Source: Euborellia annulipes (Eukaryota > Arthropoda > Insecta > Dermaptera > Anisolabididae). Taken from it: 64,000 nucleotides of DNA. Numbering within the stretch: the first letter of the stretch is position 1; each line of letters begins with the position of its first letter. The position numbers and the translations under genes are program-made. Below are positions 20,901 through 29,637 of the stretch, piece by piece. The stretch spans positions 1 through 64,000 of the forward strand of contig JAKCPI010026477.1 of the NCBI GenBank assembly GCA_023213315.1, in the 5' to 3' direction. Below the pieces are notes generated by a model that saw only the letters and a program-made list of their open reading frames with translations, was not told the DNA's origin and did no database searches.

Positions 20901-22111
20901 TGCTTATTTGCAAACAACAGCACCTGTGGACATTGAGCAGTTAAAGAAACGTATTGCGAAACAGCTTCCTGCTTATATGTTGCCAACATACTATATGTTA
21001 GTTGAGCAATTCCCATTAAGTCATAATGGTAAACTAGATCGTAAAGCACTACCGCGACCACAAACTGAAGCTACAAATACAGAAAAACAGTACGCCACAA
21101 CTGCTTTTGAACATGAACTGACACGTATTTTCCAGCAAGTTTTAAATACAGAACAAAATATTGGCATAAACGAAGATTTCTTTGCCATTGGTGGACACTC
21201 CATTTTGGTCATGAAGCTTGCAATTGAAATCCGAAAAGTATTTAAGCGGACCATTCCGGTTGGTCAGTTAATGAGTCATGTGACTATTCAGCGTTTAGCG
21301 GCTTTGCTTCTTACACAAGAACGTTTGGAAGAAGTTGAACAAACTGGTATGCAACCTATTTTACCCATCCGTTCTGGCTCTGGGCATCCATTGTTCTGTT
21401 TCTTCCCAGGTTCTGGTTCGGCATGGCAATACACAGTGCTCAATCGTTATCTGCATTCAGACTTACCAATTATCGGCTTGCAGTCACCTCGCCCAGATGG
21501 CCTATTGGCAAATAGCGCAAATATGGATGAGTTGGTTGAAAAACAACTTGAGATTATTCGCAAACAACAACCAACAGGACCTTATACCTTATTAGGTTAT
21601 TCACTAGGCGGCACTGTAGCCTATGCAGTTGCAGCAAAGTTAACTGAACAAGGTGAACAGGTTGATTTTCTAGGCTTGTTAGACACTTACCCTGCCGAAA
21701 TTCATCAGTGGTTAGATTTATCTGTAGAAGAAATGAATGCTGAAGCCGAACAGGAACAGCTTCAATTCTTCAATGATATTCTGGTCGATGCAGATACGGC
21801 GCTAAACGAAGAAACTCGCCGTTTACAAGAGGATATTTTTGCCAAACTATCGTGATGCAGTCCGTTTATTAAAACCTTATAAAATGCCGCACTTTGAAGG
21901 TGAACTACATTTAGTTGTTGCTGAAAAAGATTTACTTCCATATATCCAACCAGAACAACAATGGTCGCCTTTAGTTAAAAAGCTCAATATTGTTCGTCTA
22001 AATGATGCAGACCATACCGATATATTGTCTCCGCAGCAGCTTGAAACACTTGGCCCAATTTTAAATCGCATGATTTGTCAGGCACGCGATTTAGAGGAGC
22101 AAATGTCATGA
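14951..22111 (+). CDS. Two-module siderophore NRPS, C-A-PCP-C-A-PCP-TE (frame broken)
   Basis: About 2,390 residues; links dihydroxybenzoate from EntB to two amino acids and releases or cyclises the product. Domains: C1 about 15,000-16,290 (HHIMLDGFS); A1 16,340-17,900 ([18 protein letters not shown]); PCP1 17,950-18,150 (GGDSIS); C2 18,245-19,500 (HHLLTDGWS); A2 19,540-21,050 ([11 protein letters not shown]); PCP2 21,080-21,300 (GGHSI); TE to the end (GYSLGG, LLDTYP, DADHTD). The A2 pocket reads D-V-W-H-F-S-L-V-D, the EntF serine code. A1 reads about D-S-L-D-L-G-L-V-D and is unassigned. Nine one-base breaks (near 15545, 15660, 15875, 16330, 17907, 18825, 19585, 20508, 21846), mostly at homopolymers, and no independent stops. 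AAAGGAG precedes the start. The stop overlaps the exporter start (ATGA). Confidence 0.92.
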
Positions 22112-23362
22112 GTTTTAAATCAATATTGACCGATTTCAGTCTTTTAAAACGTAATGCTCATTTTCGACATGTATTTATTGCCCGCACGCTATCATTACTA
22201 ACCATTGGCATGTTGGTCGTTGCCATTCCCAAACAAGTCTATGACTTAACTGGTAGTTCGTTAAATGTTGCTGTTGCAATGGCCTTTGAAGGCGTTGCGA
22301 TGTTTATTGGGTTGTTACTCGGTGGTTTGTTGTCAGATCGCAAAGACCGAAAATGGCTGATTTTATTGGCGCGCAGTGTTTGCGGTTTAGGTTTTGCAGG
22401 GCTTGCGATTAATGCTATGTTTGAGCATCCTTCGCTCTATGCCATTTATTTTCTTTCAGCATGGGATGGTTTCTTTGGTGCTTTGGGTGTAACCGCAATG
22501 ATGGCGATTATGCCTGTGATTGTAGGACGTGAAAAATATCATACAAGCCCGTGCGATCAGTATAGTATCTGTACGACTTGCTACCGTTATTTCACCAGCA
22601 ATCGGCAGTATTTTAATTTTCCAGTCAGCGGTGTTGCAACGGTGTATTGGGTTTCAACGGTGGGCACCTTACTCACCGTGTTTTTATTGATGGGGCTACC
22701 TGCACTTAAACCGCAACACACATCAAATGGTAGAAAGTCCTCTTCGTCAATTAGCTCAAGGGTTTAAATTCGTTTTTAAAAACAAAGTGGTTGGCAGCAC
22801 GATTTTAATTGGAACATTGCTTAGCTTTAGCAGTGCTATTCGCATTATTTTTCCACAAATGGCAGATGAAATCTTTTCACGGCGGCTCGTTTGAACTCGG
22901 TCTTATGTATTCGGCCGTACCTTTAGGTTCAACCCTAGGTGCCTTACTCAGTGGCTGGACAACACGATTACTGCGACCAGGCTTAGTCATGCTCTACACT
23001 TGTTTAGGTGTCTTTAGCTGCATGATTATGATTGGGCTTTCACCATGGTTAATCGTGACTTTGCCCATTTTATGTGTGTTTGGATATTTGATGTCGATTG
23101 CCAACTTGCTTCAATACAGCATTGTACAAGGACATACGCCTGATGAATATTTAGGCCGTATTAATGCAATCTGGCTCGCGCAAGATGCGTTAGGCGATTC
23201 GATTGCCACAACAACTTTAGGACTTTAACGCGGTTTTTACCAATATCAGGAAGCATTCTCTTCTTCGGTATATTAAGTTTTGCGGTAGGATTTATGTTCT
23301 TATTCAATTCTCAAGATATGCGTGAAACGGGATTTCAAGATCCTAAACTACAAGAAAATTAA
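22108..23362 (+). CDS. MFS siderophore exporter (EntS-like), five frameshifts
   Basis: Twelve-helix inner-membrane exporter, about 417 residues. The N-terminal third is intact (FRHVFIARTLSLLTIGMLVV; GGLLSDRKDRKWLI between TM2 and TM3, the MFS loop motif) and resembles EntS, which exports enterobactin. Frames change near 22548 (extra A), 22628 (missing G), 22730 (extra A), 22878 (extra T) and 23222 (missing T); restored, it reads through to QDMRETGFQDPKLQEN and a stop at 23360-23362. The start overlaps the NRPS stop, so it is the last gene of the operon. Five errors in 1.25 kb is the worst density in the window. Confidence 0.87.
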
Positions 23363-23372
23363 GTCATAACTT

Positions 23373-23400
23373 AAAAGAAGGCAATTCGTTGCCTTCTTTT
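23373..23400. terminator. Bidirectional terminator between exporter and PPTase
   Basis: AAAAGAAGGCAA / TTGCCTTCTTTT, a perfect 12-bp stem with a TTCG loop, followed by further T. It serves the two convergent genes. Confidence 0.9.
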
Positions 23401-23412
23401 TTTTAAGCAGAA

Positions 23413-24192
23413 CTACGGAAAAACCCAAGTCATAATATGGTCTTGTTCTACGGCCCAACCACCTTGATAGTGTTCTAAAAGTTGATATCGATTTCGTATT
23501 TCTGATGTAAAAAGCCAAAGTTAATGTTTGGTTTTCAAAATCAATATCGACTACCGATGCTTCTAAAAAGTCGATGTATTGTTTAGCTAGAGGATATACA
23601 GCTTTATATAAACTTTCTTTAACAGAAAAAATTAAGCTCACAAATTGAGAAAAATCAAAAAACTCAGAGGCTTTAATCTTCCAAAGTTCAAGCTCAGAAG
23701 ACGTTAAAATAAGATGTGCACTCTCTTGAGCAAATTTTTTGAGGTCACCCAATGCTCGATATCAATTCCTAAATAACTGGCTTTGTCGGATAGCGCAACG
23801 ATCAACTTATTTTGTGAATGACTAATACTACCCAAAACATGAGTTGGCCAGACGGGCAAATGTTCATGCATAGACGTTAGTGGCTGATCTAAACCAAAAT
23901 GATGACTTAAAACAGCTTGAGCCAATATTCTTCCACATAAGTACTCGTTTTTACGTTCGACACGCGCTTGAGCAATCAGTTTTGGGTGTTTTAGCTGCTG
24001 ATCTATATGTAAATGCAATGTTTTTGATAAGTCTAAACCATAACAATAGAACGGCATTTTAAATAAAATTGGTTTAGAAATTTCGAAAACCAACCCACAA
24101 AGAGATTCAGGAATATATAAATAATCACTTACAGCATTTGGCATCAAATAAAGATTTTTTAACGAGTTATTTCCTATCTTATCGTATGGCAA
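23413..24192 (-). CDS. 4'-phosphopantetheinyl transferase (EntD/Sfp-like), two frameshifts
   Basis: Adds the phosphopantetheine arm to the carrier domains of EntB and the NRPS. It has RKNEYLCGRILAQAVL, HSQNKLIVALSD, GIDIEHW (Mg-binding motif) and FSVKESLYKAVYPLA (the K-E-S motif), then an EntD-like tail ending TWVFP. Breaks: near 23735 (six A where seven fit) and near 23510 (one T too many); read through, it stops at 23413-23415. The frame opens with a TTG at 24192; an ATG 16 codons later is the other possible start, and neither has a clear ribosome site. A Fur box lies about 30 bases upstream, shared with the divergent membrane operon. Confidence 0.85.
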
Positions 24193-24222
24193 TAAAGTGA
24201 TAAATAATTATATTTATCATTT

Positions 24223-24241
24223 GATAATAATTATTATTTAC
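24223..24241. promoter_or_regulatory. Fur box between PPTase and membrane operon
   Basis: GATAATAATTATTATTTAC matches 14 of 19 consensus positions, with a strong left half. It lies between two divergent start codons, 31 bases from one and 50 from the other, and would repress both. Confidence 0.65.
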
Positions 24242-24290
24242 TTATACTATTGGATAAATTTTCCCCTTAATTTATTTAAAAATATTGATC

Positions 24291-24548
24291 ATGAAACTTA
24301 TAGGACTTTTTTTGACCCTGTTGGGAGCAGTCAGTATCTATTGTAGTCATAGCAACCAAAACCTGTTATCTCAGCATCTTCCCACTCTATTTAAGTATTT
24401 AGGCCTATTGTTTTTAGTCATTGGATTAATTGCACTCTTTGCCAGCTTACCCAAAGTTGTTGCCGCTTTTTGTTGGTTCATGCTTATCATTTTTGCATGG
24501 TCGTTCCTTCCTTTTATGGCGCTTTTTAAACGGAAACTGGTTTCATGA
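24291..24548 (+). CDS. Small inner-membrane protein, DUF3325-like
   Basis: 85 residues, three hydrophobic segments (LFLTLLGAVSIY, YLGLLFLVIGLIALFA, VVAAFCWFMLIIFAWSF). Resembles the small membrane proteins found beside PepSY ferri-siderophore reductases in other gammaproteobacteria; DUF3325 is my best recollection. The stop overlaps the next start (ATGA). A TTG two codons earlier is in frame, but ATG at 24291 is more likely. First gene of a three-gene Fur-controlled operon. Confidence 0.7.
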   Translation: MKLIGLFLTLLGAVSIYCSHSNQNLLSQHLPTLFKYLGLLFLVIGLIALFASLPKVVAAFCWFMLIIFAWSFLPFMALFKRKLVS

Positions 24549-24835
24549 AAGCTAAAATTCAGTCTCCTATTCAGCCAGATTGGTGGAGTAAAACTTTTGC
24601 TGGTGGTGTTCTAGGGCTAAGCCTTGCCATTGCTTTTGGCAACCTGATTGTTTTATTGGGTCAGCCTTATATTTCAATGGACCTTTTGGCCCAATTAGGC
24701 ATGTGGAGTATTCCTTGGGTTTGGATGCCAATTATGTTTGGCACCTATTTCTTTGTGACAGGAAGACAAGCAATGGTTTATTTATTTGTTGCCAACGTAC
24801 TGGCTTATAGCTGTGTGTTTCTAATTCGGGGTTAA
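24545..24835 (+). CDS. Small membrane protein, DUF3649-type iron-uptake accessory
   Basis: 96 residues with three membrane segments (AGGVLGLSLAIAFGNLIVLLG, IPWVWMPIMFGTYFFV, VYLFVANVLAYSCVFLI). Matches the pattern of short DUF3649 proteins, often annotated as iron transporters, that accompany PepSY-TM proteins such as Pseudomonas FpvG. It overlaps the preceding gene by four bases and ends three bases before the next, so it is translationally coupled. Its function is inferred from neighbours only. Confidence 0.7.
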   Translation: MKAKIQSPIQPDWWSKTFAGGVLGLSLAIAFGNLIVLLGQPYISMDLLAQLGMWSIPWVWMPIMFGTYFFVTGRQAMVYLFVANVLAYSCVFLIRG

Positions 24836-24838
24836 ATA

Positions 24839-26443
24839 ATGAAAGTACGTTCGGATATCATGAAACTTGCAAAAAGCATGCATACTTGGGTGGGTGTATG
24901 TGCAGGGATTTTACTTTTTATCTGCTTTTTTGCTGGCGGCCTCAGCATGTTTCAGCACCATATTAGTAAGTGGGCCACACCAACGCAGCAAGTTTTACCT
25001 AAAGTCTCACCCGACCAATATAATGAGCTGATTCAGAAAGTACAGGCTGCCTATCCTGCTGCACAAAAGAACTTCACACTAAATTTATCTTCGAATGAAT
25101 TTCACTATGCGCCCATTACGTGGAGTGAACATGAACGTGGAGATGGTTTTAATACTGCTCAGACCGCGTGGATGGCAAGCTTAGACGAAAAAGGTCAGTT
25201 AATTGTGGCTCAGGAAAACTTATCTAAAGCGGGCTGGCTGATAGAACAGTTACATGAAACAGCAGGTATACCTGGCATGGCCGGCCATCACGGATTGGGT
25301 CTCTATGTGATGGGTGTAGTTTCGATTTTATATTTTCTTGCCTTGCTTTCAGGAGTCATTATTCTTTTACCAACCTTGGTAAAGGACTATTTTGTCATTC
25401 GCCCTAGTAAGAATAAAAAGCGATTTTGGCTAGATGCGCATAATGTGATTGGAATTACCAGCTTACCTTTCCACATCATTATTAGTATTAGCGTTATTGT
25501 CTTTGCTTTTCATGACTTTTTTTATGATGCGATTGGACAACTTGCTCTAAAAGGACAGCCTGTTTTTCAACGTTCGCCTCCTGCGCTTATTCAACCAAAA
25601 CAAACACAGATTGATGTGCAGCAAATACTTTCTCAAGCCAAAAAAATAGCGCCTGAATATTCTGTTGACTATATCCAGTTCAGTGGTCTCGATAAACCTG
25701 AAAAAGCCAATGCACGAATTGCCCTCTATAGTTCAGATCAGATGTTGCGCGGTGCGAATCATGACTTTATGCGGATGAATCCATATGCAGTTGGACACTT
25801 TAATCATAAAGGCATTAATACGCAGACGGATGCTGGTAATAAGTTAATCAACGCCATGTTTAGCCTACATTTTGGGAGTTTTGGTGGCACAGGCGTACGC
25901 TGGATCTATTTTGTTTTAGGTGTTGGCGGAGCTTTCTTATTTTATACAGGTAATATTCTTTGGGTTGAAACTCGTGCACGTAAGCAAAAGCGTGCTGAAG
26001 ACCCTGTTCCTGTTCAACGTAAAGATGTGGTGTTCCTTGCGAATTTAACTATTGGTGCATGTTTAGGATGTGTTTTAGCTGTAGTGGGCACAATGTTAGC
26101 CAGTCGTTGGCTTTTCGCAGCACTCAATATTGAAAGCATGAATCACTTATTTATGTATGGTTATTATGCGATTTTCCTACTGACTTTGATTTACACCTTT
26201 GTCATTGGCTATGCAAAAGCTTTACCTCAACTGCTTTTAACCTTAGTTTTGGTGTTATTTGCAATTCCTCTAACCTCTCTTACAGCCTACTTAATTCCAC
26301 AAAGTGGTTTATGGGTTCATGGTGGAGAAATTTTGGTGGTTGATTTCTTAGCTGTCATTTTTGCTTTCGCTTTTTGGCGTTTTTATCAACAAGCTCAAGA
26401 TCGCTTGAAAGCTGCTCCAATTGGCAGTTTATGGGCTAGCTAA
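24839..26443 (+). CDS. PepSY-associated TM protein, probable ferri-siderophore reductase
   Basis: 534 residues. An N-terminal membrane helix after KLAKSMHTWVGVCAG, with the conserved His of the HxW motif, a periplasmic PepSY-like region, LYVMGVVSILYFLALLSGVI, a second conserved FWLDAHNVIGI segment with His, and four more helices toward the C-terminus. This architecture is that of FpvG and related inner-membrane proteins that reduce ferric siderophores in the periplasm, using bound haem. The helix-borne His residues are seen; electron transfer is inferred from the family. Third gene of the operon divergent from the PPTase gene. If right, iron could be released by reduction as well as by the Fes esterase. 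Confidence 0.8.
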   Translation: MKVRSDIMKLAKSMHTWVGVCAGILLFICFFAGGLSMFQHHISKWATPTQQVLPKVSPDQYNELIQKVQAAYPAAQKNFTLNLSSNEFHYAPITWSEHERGDGFNTAQTAWMASLDEKGQLIVAQENLSKAGWLIEQLHETAGIPGMAGHHGLGLYVMGVVSILYFLALLSGVIILLPTLVKDYFVIRPSKNKKRFWLDAHNVIGITSLPFHIIISISVIVFAFHDFFYDAIGQLALKGQPVFQRSPPALIQPKQTQIDVQQILSQAKKIAPEYSVDYIQFSGLDKPEKANARIALYSSDQMLRGANHDFMRMNPYAVGHFNHKGINTQTDAGNKLINAMFSLHFGSFGGTGVRWIYFVLGVGGAFLFYTGNILWVETRARKQKRAEDPVPVQRKDVVFLANLTIGACLGCVLAVVGTMLASRWLFAALNIESMNHLFMYGYYAIFLLTLIYTFVIGYAKALPQLLLTLVLVLFAIPLTSLTAYLIPQSGLWVHGGEILVVDFLAVIFAFAFWRFYQQAQDRLKAAPIGSLWAS

Positions 26444-26489
26444 CAACCATAAATCGACAAGACTGAAATAATGTGTCAAATATAAAAAT

Positions 26490-27110
26490 TTATAAAATCC
26501 ACATTGTTTCGGTCAGTTGTTTAATCTCTTGAATATCATGACTCACATAAATCATGGGAATTTTTATTTCCTGTTTTACCTTTTGAAAAAAAGGAATAAT
26601 TTCAGCTTTATGATTCGCATCTAATGCTGATAAAGGTTCATCAAGTAATAACAGCTTTGGTGAATATAACAATGCTCGACCTAGTGCCACGCGCTGCTTT
26701 TCCCCACCTGAGAGCTTGATGGGCATACGTTTTAATAAGTGTTCTAACTTTAATAATTCAATAATGTAATCAGCTTCAAAATGACGTTCTTGTTGTGCAA
26801 GATGTTTAAGACCAAATAATAAGTTTTGCTTTACCGTTTTATGCGGAAAAAGCTGAGCATCTTGAAAAACCAGTCCAATATGCCGCTTTTGCGTGCTCAA
26901 ATTAATTTTTTGATCGGAATCAAACCATGTTTGGCCCTGTATCTTAATGAGTCCACTACGCGGTGTGTTCAGGCCAGCAATGGCATGTAATATTGAAGTT
27001 TTACCAGAACCAGATGCACCGAATAAACCAATAACTGAAGCATCCGACTGAAAATTGGGTTCAATAAGAAATTGGCCCATGTGTAGCTGAAAGTGGCAAT
27101 CAATTAACAT
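26490..27110 (-). CDS. modC: Molybdate ABC transporter ATPase ModC, no TOBE domain
   Basis: ATP-hydrolysing subunit of the molybdate importer, 206 residues. Walker A GASGSGKTS, Q-loop GLVFQDAQLFPH, ABC signature LSGGEKQRVALGRALL, Walker B LLLLDEPLSALD and the switch His in YVSHD are all present. ModC proteins are usually near 350 residues with a C-terminal molybdate-binding TOBE domain; here the protein stops after the ATPase core (TETMWIL), and no other frame continues it. Four bases after modB; last gene of modABC. Confidence 0.88.
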   Translation of the reverse strand: MLIDCHFQLHMGQFLIEPNFQSDASVIGLFGASGSGKTSILHAIAGLNTPRSGLIKIQGQTWFDSDQKINLSTQKRHIGLVFQDAQLFPHKTVKQNLLFGLKHLAQQERHFEADYIIELLKLEHLLKRMPIKLSGGEKQRVALGRALLYSPKLLLLDEPLSALDANHKAEIIPFFQKVKQEIKIPMIYVSHDIQEIKQLTETMWIL

Positions 27111-27114
27111 AACA

Positions 27115-27807
27115 TTACCGTCCTAAGCGCTTTTTTTGATAACGATGAAACCACTGTGCAAACCATAATGCTAAAAAAGCGACACTTAAAGATAAGACAA
27201 TCAACCTTTGAATAGCTGCTTCTGTATCGGGTTGTTGCATCAGACTATACATAGCCAATGGTAAGGTTCTTGTTTCATCAGAAATATTGCCAACAAAAGT
27301 AATGGTGGCCCCAAACTCACCTAAACTACGACAAAAACATAAAATGGCACCAATTAAAATGCCACTACTGGCAAGTGGCAACGTGACATGAAAAAATGCC
27401 CCTAAAGATGAGGCACCTAATGTCTTTGCTGCCATTTCTAAACGTTGATCGACCAGCTCAATTGCGAGTCGAATGGATTGCACTAAAAGTGGAAAACCCA
27501 TCACTGCCGAAGCAAGAACTGCCCCTTTCCAGTTAAAGGCGAACTCCAATCCTAAAGGTGCTAAGTATTGCCCAATAATGCCTCGGTTTCCAAAGACTTG
27601 TAATAGCAAATAACCCGGCACAACTGGAGGTAGTACCAATGGTAAAAAGACCAATGTTTCAATGAATGACTTTCCCCAAAACTCTCTACGTGCCAATATC
27701 CACCCTACAAAAATTGCAGGAATAAGGCTGACAATCAGGCAACTTGCTGCAACCTTACAAGAGAGTTGAAGAACGCTAAGCTCTTCTGGGGTTAAAGAAA
27801 ACATCAT
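27115..27807 (-). CDS. modB: Molybdate ABC transporter permease ModB
   Basis: 230 residues, five to six membrane helices. It carries the EAA loop that contacts the ATPase (MAAKTLGASSLGAFFHVTLP) and FCRSLGEFGATITFVGN, typical of ModB. Its start overlaps the modA stop by four bases. Confidence 0.93.
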   Translation of the reverse strand: MMFSLTPEELSVLQLSCKVAASCLIVSLIPAIFVGWILARREFWGKSFIETLVFLPLVLPPVVPGYLLLQVFGNRGIIGQYLAPLGLEFAFNWKGAVLASAVMGFPLLVQSIRLAIELVDQRLEMAAKTLGASSLGAFFHVTLPLASSGILIGAILCFCRSLGEFGATITFVGNISDETRTLPLAMYSLMQQPDTEAAIQRLIVLSLSVAFLALWFAQWFHRYQKKRLGR

Positions 27808-28589
27808 GGTTTTGCTGGAGCCAATACACTAAAGCCATATTTTTTAAAAACGACTTTGGCTTGGTTGCTTTGTAAAAATTGATAGAACTTTGTTGAGTTC
27901 GGATTCTTTTTAATCATCCCGACAGGATAAATAATTGGTGAATGGGTATTTTCCGGAAATACGCCAGCTACTCTCACATCTTTACTAATCGCTGCATCGG
28001 TTGCATAAACAATGCCCACCTGACATTCACCACGTGCAACGAAATTTAACGCCGCTCGAACATCTTCTGTTTCGACTAATTTTGGCTCAACACGGCTCCA
28101 CCACCCTAAATTTGTAAATGCTTGTTTGGCATATTTGCCCACAGGCACACTTTTAGTATCTCCAGTACAAATCTTCCCTGTAAACGCTTTATTCGGATCA
28201 GTAGTTTTATCTAATTTAACCTTTAATGATTGTCCTTTAGGTGTAATCAGTACCAATCGATTACCTAGTAAGTTTAAACGGTCATTTGCTGTGACTAATT
28301 TTTTATTTTGTAGATAATCCATCCATTGCGTATCTGCTGAAATAAAAATATCGGCTGGTGCGCCAGCTTCAATTTGTTTAGCTAATGTCGATGAACCTGC
28401 ATAAGAGGTTTTAACCTCTACTTTATTCTTTTTTTCGTAAATTTTTTCTAAATCACCCATGGCATTGGTCAAGCTTGCTGCTGCATAAATCGTAACTGAT
28501 TCTGCATGTGCTGAGTTATTAAATAATAATCCTAAACTCAGCATAGTACTTAAAAGCGTCATTTTCTCAATCTGGGGAGCGCTTAACAT
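27804..28589 (-). CDS. modA: Periplasmic molybdate-binding protein ModA
   Basis: 261 residues with a signal peptide (TLLSTMLSLGLLF, cleavage after SAHA). The mature start VTIYAAASLTNAMGDLEKIYEK and YAGSSTLAKQIEAGAPADIFISAD are the two oxyanion-binding loops of ModA. AAGG lies eight bases before the ATG at 28589; a later in-frame Met lacks a ribosome site. First gene of modABC, with a ModE-type operator just upstream. Confidence 0.93.
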   Translation of the reverse strand: MLSAPQIEKMTLLSTMLSLGLLFNNSAHAESVTIYAAASLTNAMGDLEKIYEKKNKVEVKTSYAGSSTLAKQIEAGAPADIFISADTQWMDYLQNKKLVTANDRLNLLGNRLVLITPKGQSLKVKLDKTTDPNKAFTGKICTGDTKSVPVGKYAKQAFTNLGWWSRVEPKLVETEDVRAALNFVARGECQVGIVYATDAAISKDVRVAGVFPENTHSPIIYPVGMIKKNPNSTKFYQFLQSNQAKVVFKKYGFSVLAPAKP

Positions 28590-28617
28590 TATTTTTCACC
28601 TTCTTATTGATTTATGC

Positions 28618-28645
28618 AGCGATATATATCCAAGAATATAGCGAT
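28618..28645 (-). promoter_or_regulatory. ModE operator upstream of modA
   Basis: On the minus strand ATCGCTATAT, 8 bases, ATATATCGCT forms an inverted repeat that matches the known ModE site (ATCGnTATATA, short spacer, TATATAACGAT). It ends 28 bases before the modA start, where bound ModE would block the promoter. Confidence 0.75.
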
Positions 28646-29059
28646 AAGCATAGCTTATGAAAAGTAGAATTATTTAAAGATAGATGACTAAAATGCTCAT
28701 AGAAAGTGCATCTTATATTTTTGAGCTATATTGGAGCAAAATATAAAAGAACGATTTTATGTTTAGATTCTATCTAATATCCATCTATGTTTCTTTTTTA
28801 GCATGATTTAGATAGGTTTTATGGTCATCACTACATCAAAAAGATAATAGCGATGACCATAAATATCTGTAAACAGATCAGTCGTTTATGCCAGCCACTT
28901 TTTTAGATACGCAATAAAAACGTCTATCCCAGACCATCATTTAAGATAGTGCAGAATAGACGTCTTTGTCTGTGTAACTGAAATTGCAGCAGTGCTTTTT
29001 CAGCGAGCATTTTTAAACTAAGCAAAAGCCATACCAATCTATTCAATCTATATAAGTTT
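28646..29059. other. Intergenic region with two inverted repeats
   Basis: No gene seen. Two inverted repeats stand out: TTATGGTCATC / GATGACCATAA at 28819-28829 and 28852-28862, and ACGTCTAT / ATAGACGT at 28920-28927 and 28956-28963. Neither is followed by a T run, so they are not standard terminators. The stretch lies between the starts of modA and the ends of modE. Confidence 0.5.
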
Positions 29060-29416
29060 TTAATCTATTTTCTTTAAATAACTACTCATGATTTGATAAT
29101 CATGTTCCAAAGCTTGCCTAGCGTTTATTTCCATTTGTCGGTATTGCTCTAAAACTTTCTGGCCCAAAGCTGTGACTGCTGCCCCACCGCCATGTGTTCC
29201 GCCCGTTTGAGTTTCAACTAAAGCTGTTTCAAAGCACTGATTCATGGTATCGACCAACTGCCATGCACGGCGGTAGCTCATATTCATAGATTTTGCCGCT
29301 TGTGAGATCGAACCAGTTCTCTCAATTGCTTCAAGTAAGTCTGCCTTTCCAGGACCAAATGCAATATTTCGCTCTGAAAGAATTCTGATTTGTAATTTTA
29401 ATTTATGTTCTTTCAT
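29060..29416 (-). CDS. modE: ModE-type regulator, DNA-binding domain only
   Basis: 118 residues forming the LysR-like winged helix of ModE: ERTGSISQAAKSMNMSYRRAWQLVDTMN (helix-turn-helix), then TGGTHGGGAAVTALGQKVLEQYR (wing and linker). Full ModE has two further molybdate-binding TOBE domains; none follow. Short ModE proteins exist, but how they sense molybdate is unclear. It lies downstream of, and probably acts on, the operator before modA. The frame is intact. Confidence 0.85.
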   Translation of the reverse strand: MKEHKLKLQIRILSERNIAFGPGKADLLEAIERTGSISQAAKSMNMSYRRAWQLVDTMNQCFETALVETQTGGTHGGGAAVTALGQKVLEQYRQMEINARQALEHDYQIMSSYLKKID

Positions 29417-29561
29417 AGACTTAACTCACAAGGTTTTACTTTATGCTCTTTAGGATTATAGGGAAATTTAAAAAGATAGGACATATACATTTTTAAAATG
29501 CGATTTCATCTTAAAAATAGTGTGATTAAAAAATCAAAACTGCACAAAGTGGATAAAGATC

Positions 29562-29579
29562 TGGAAAAAACGGATAGAG
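29562..29579 (+). promoter_or_regulatory. Candidate activator site upstream of antA
   Basis: TGGAAAAAACGGATAGAG lies 58 bases before antA and matches 15 of 18 bases of a site at 39250-39267 between iifA and the porin gene. A GTGGATAAAGAT sequence lies just upstream. AraC-type activators bind paired sites of this kind; the assignment is inferred from the match and the neighbouring AraC genes. Confidence 0.4.
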
Positions 29580-29637
29580 CTAAAGGTCTAATCGCGGTTC
29601 AATCAGTTAAAAGCTGAATGAATAAAGGATTGAGCAA

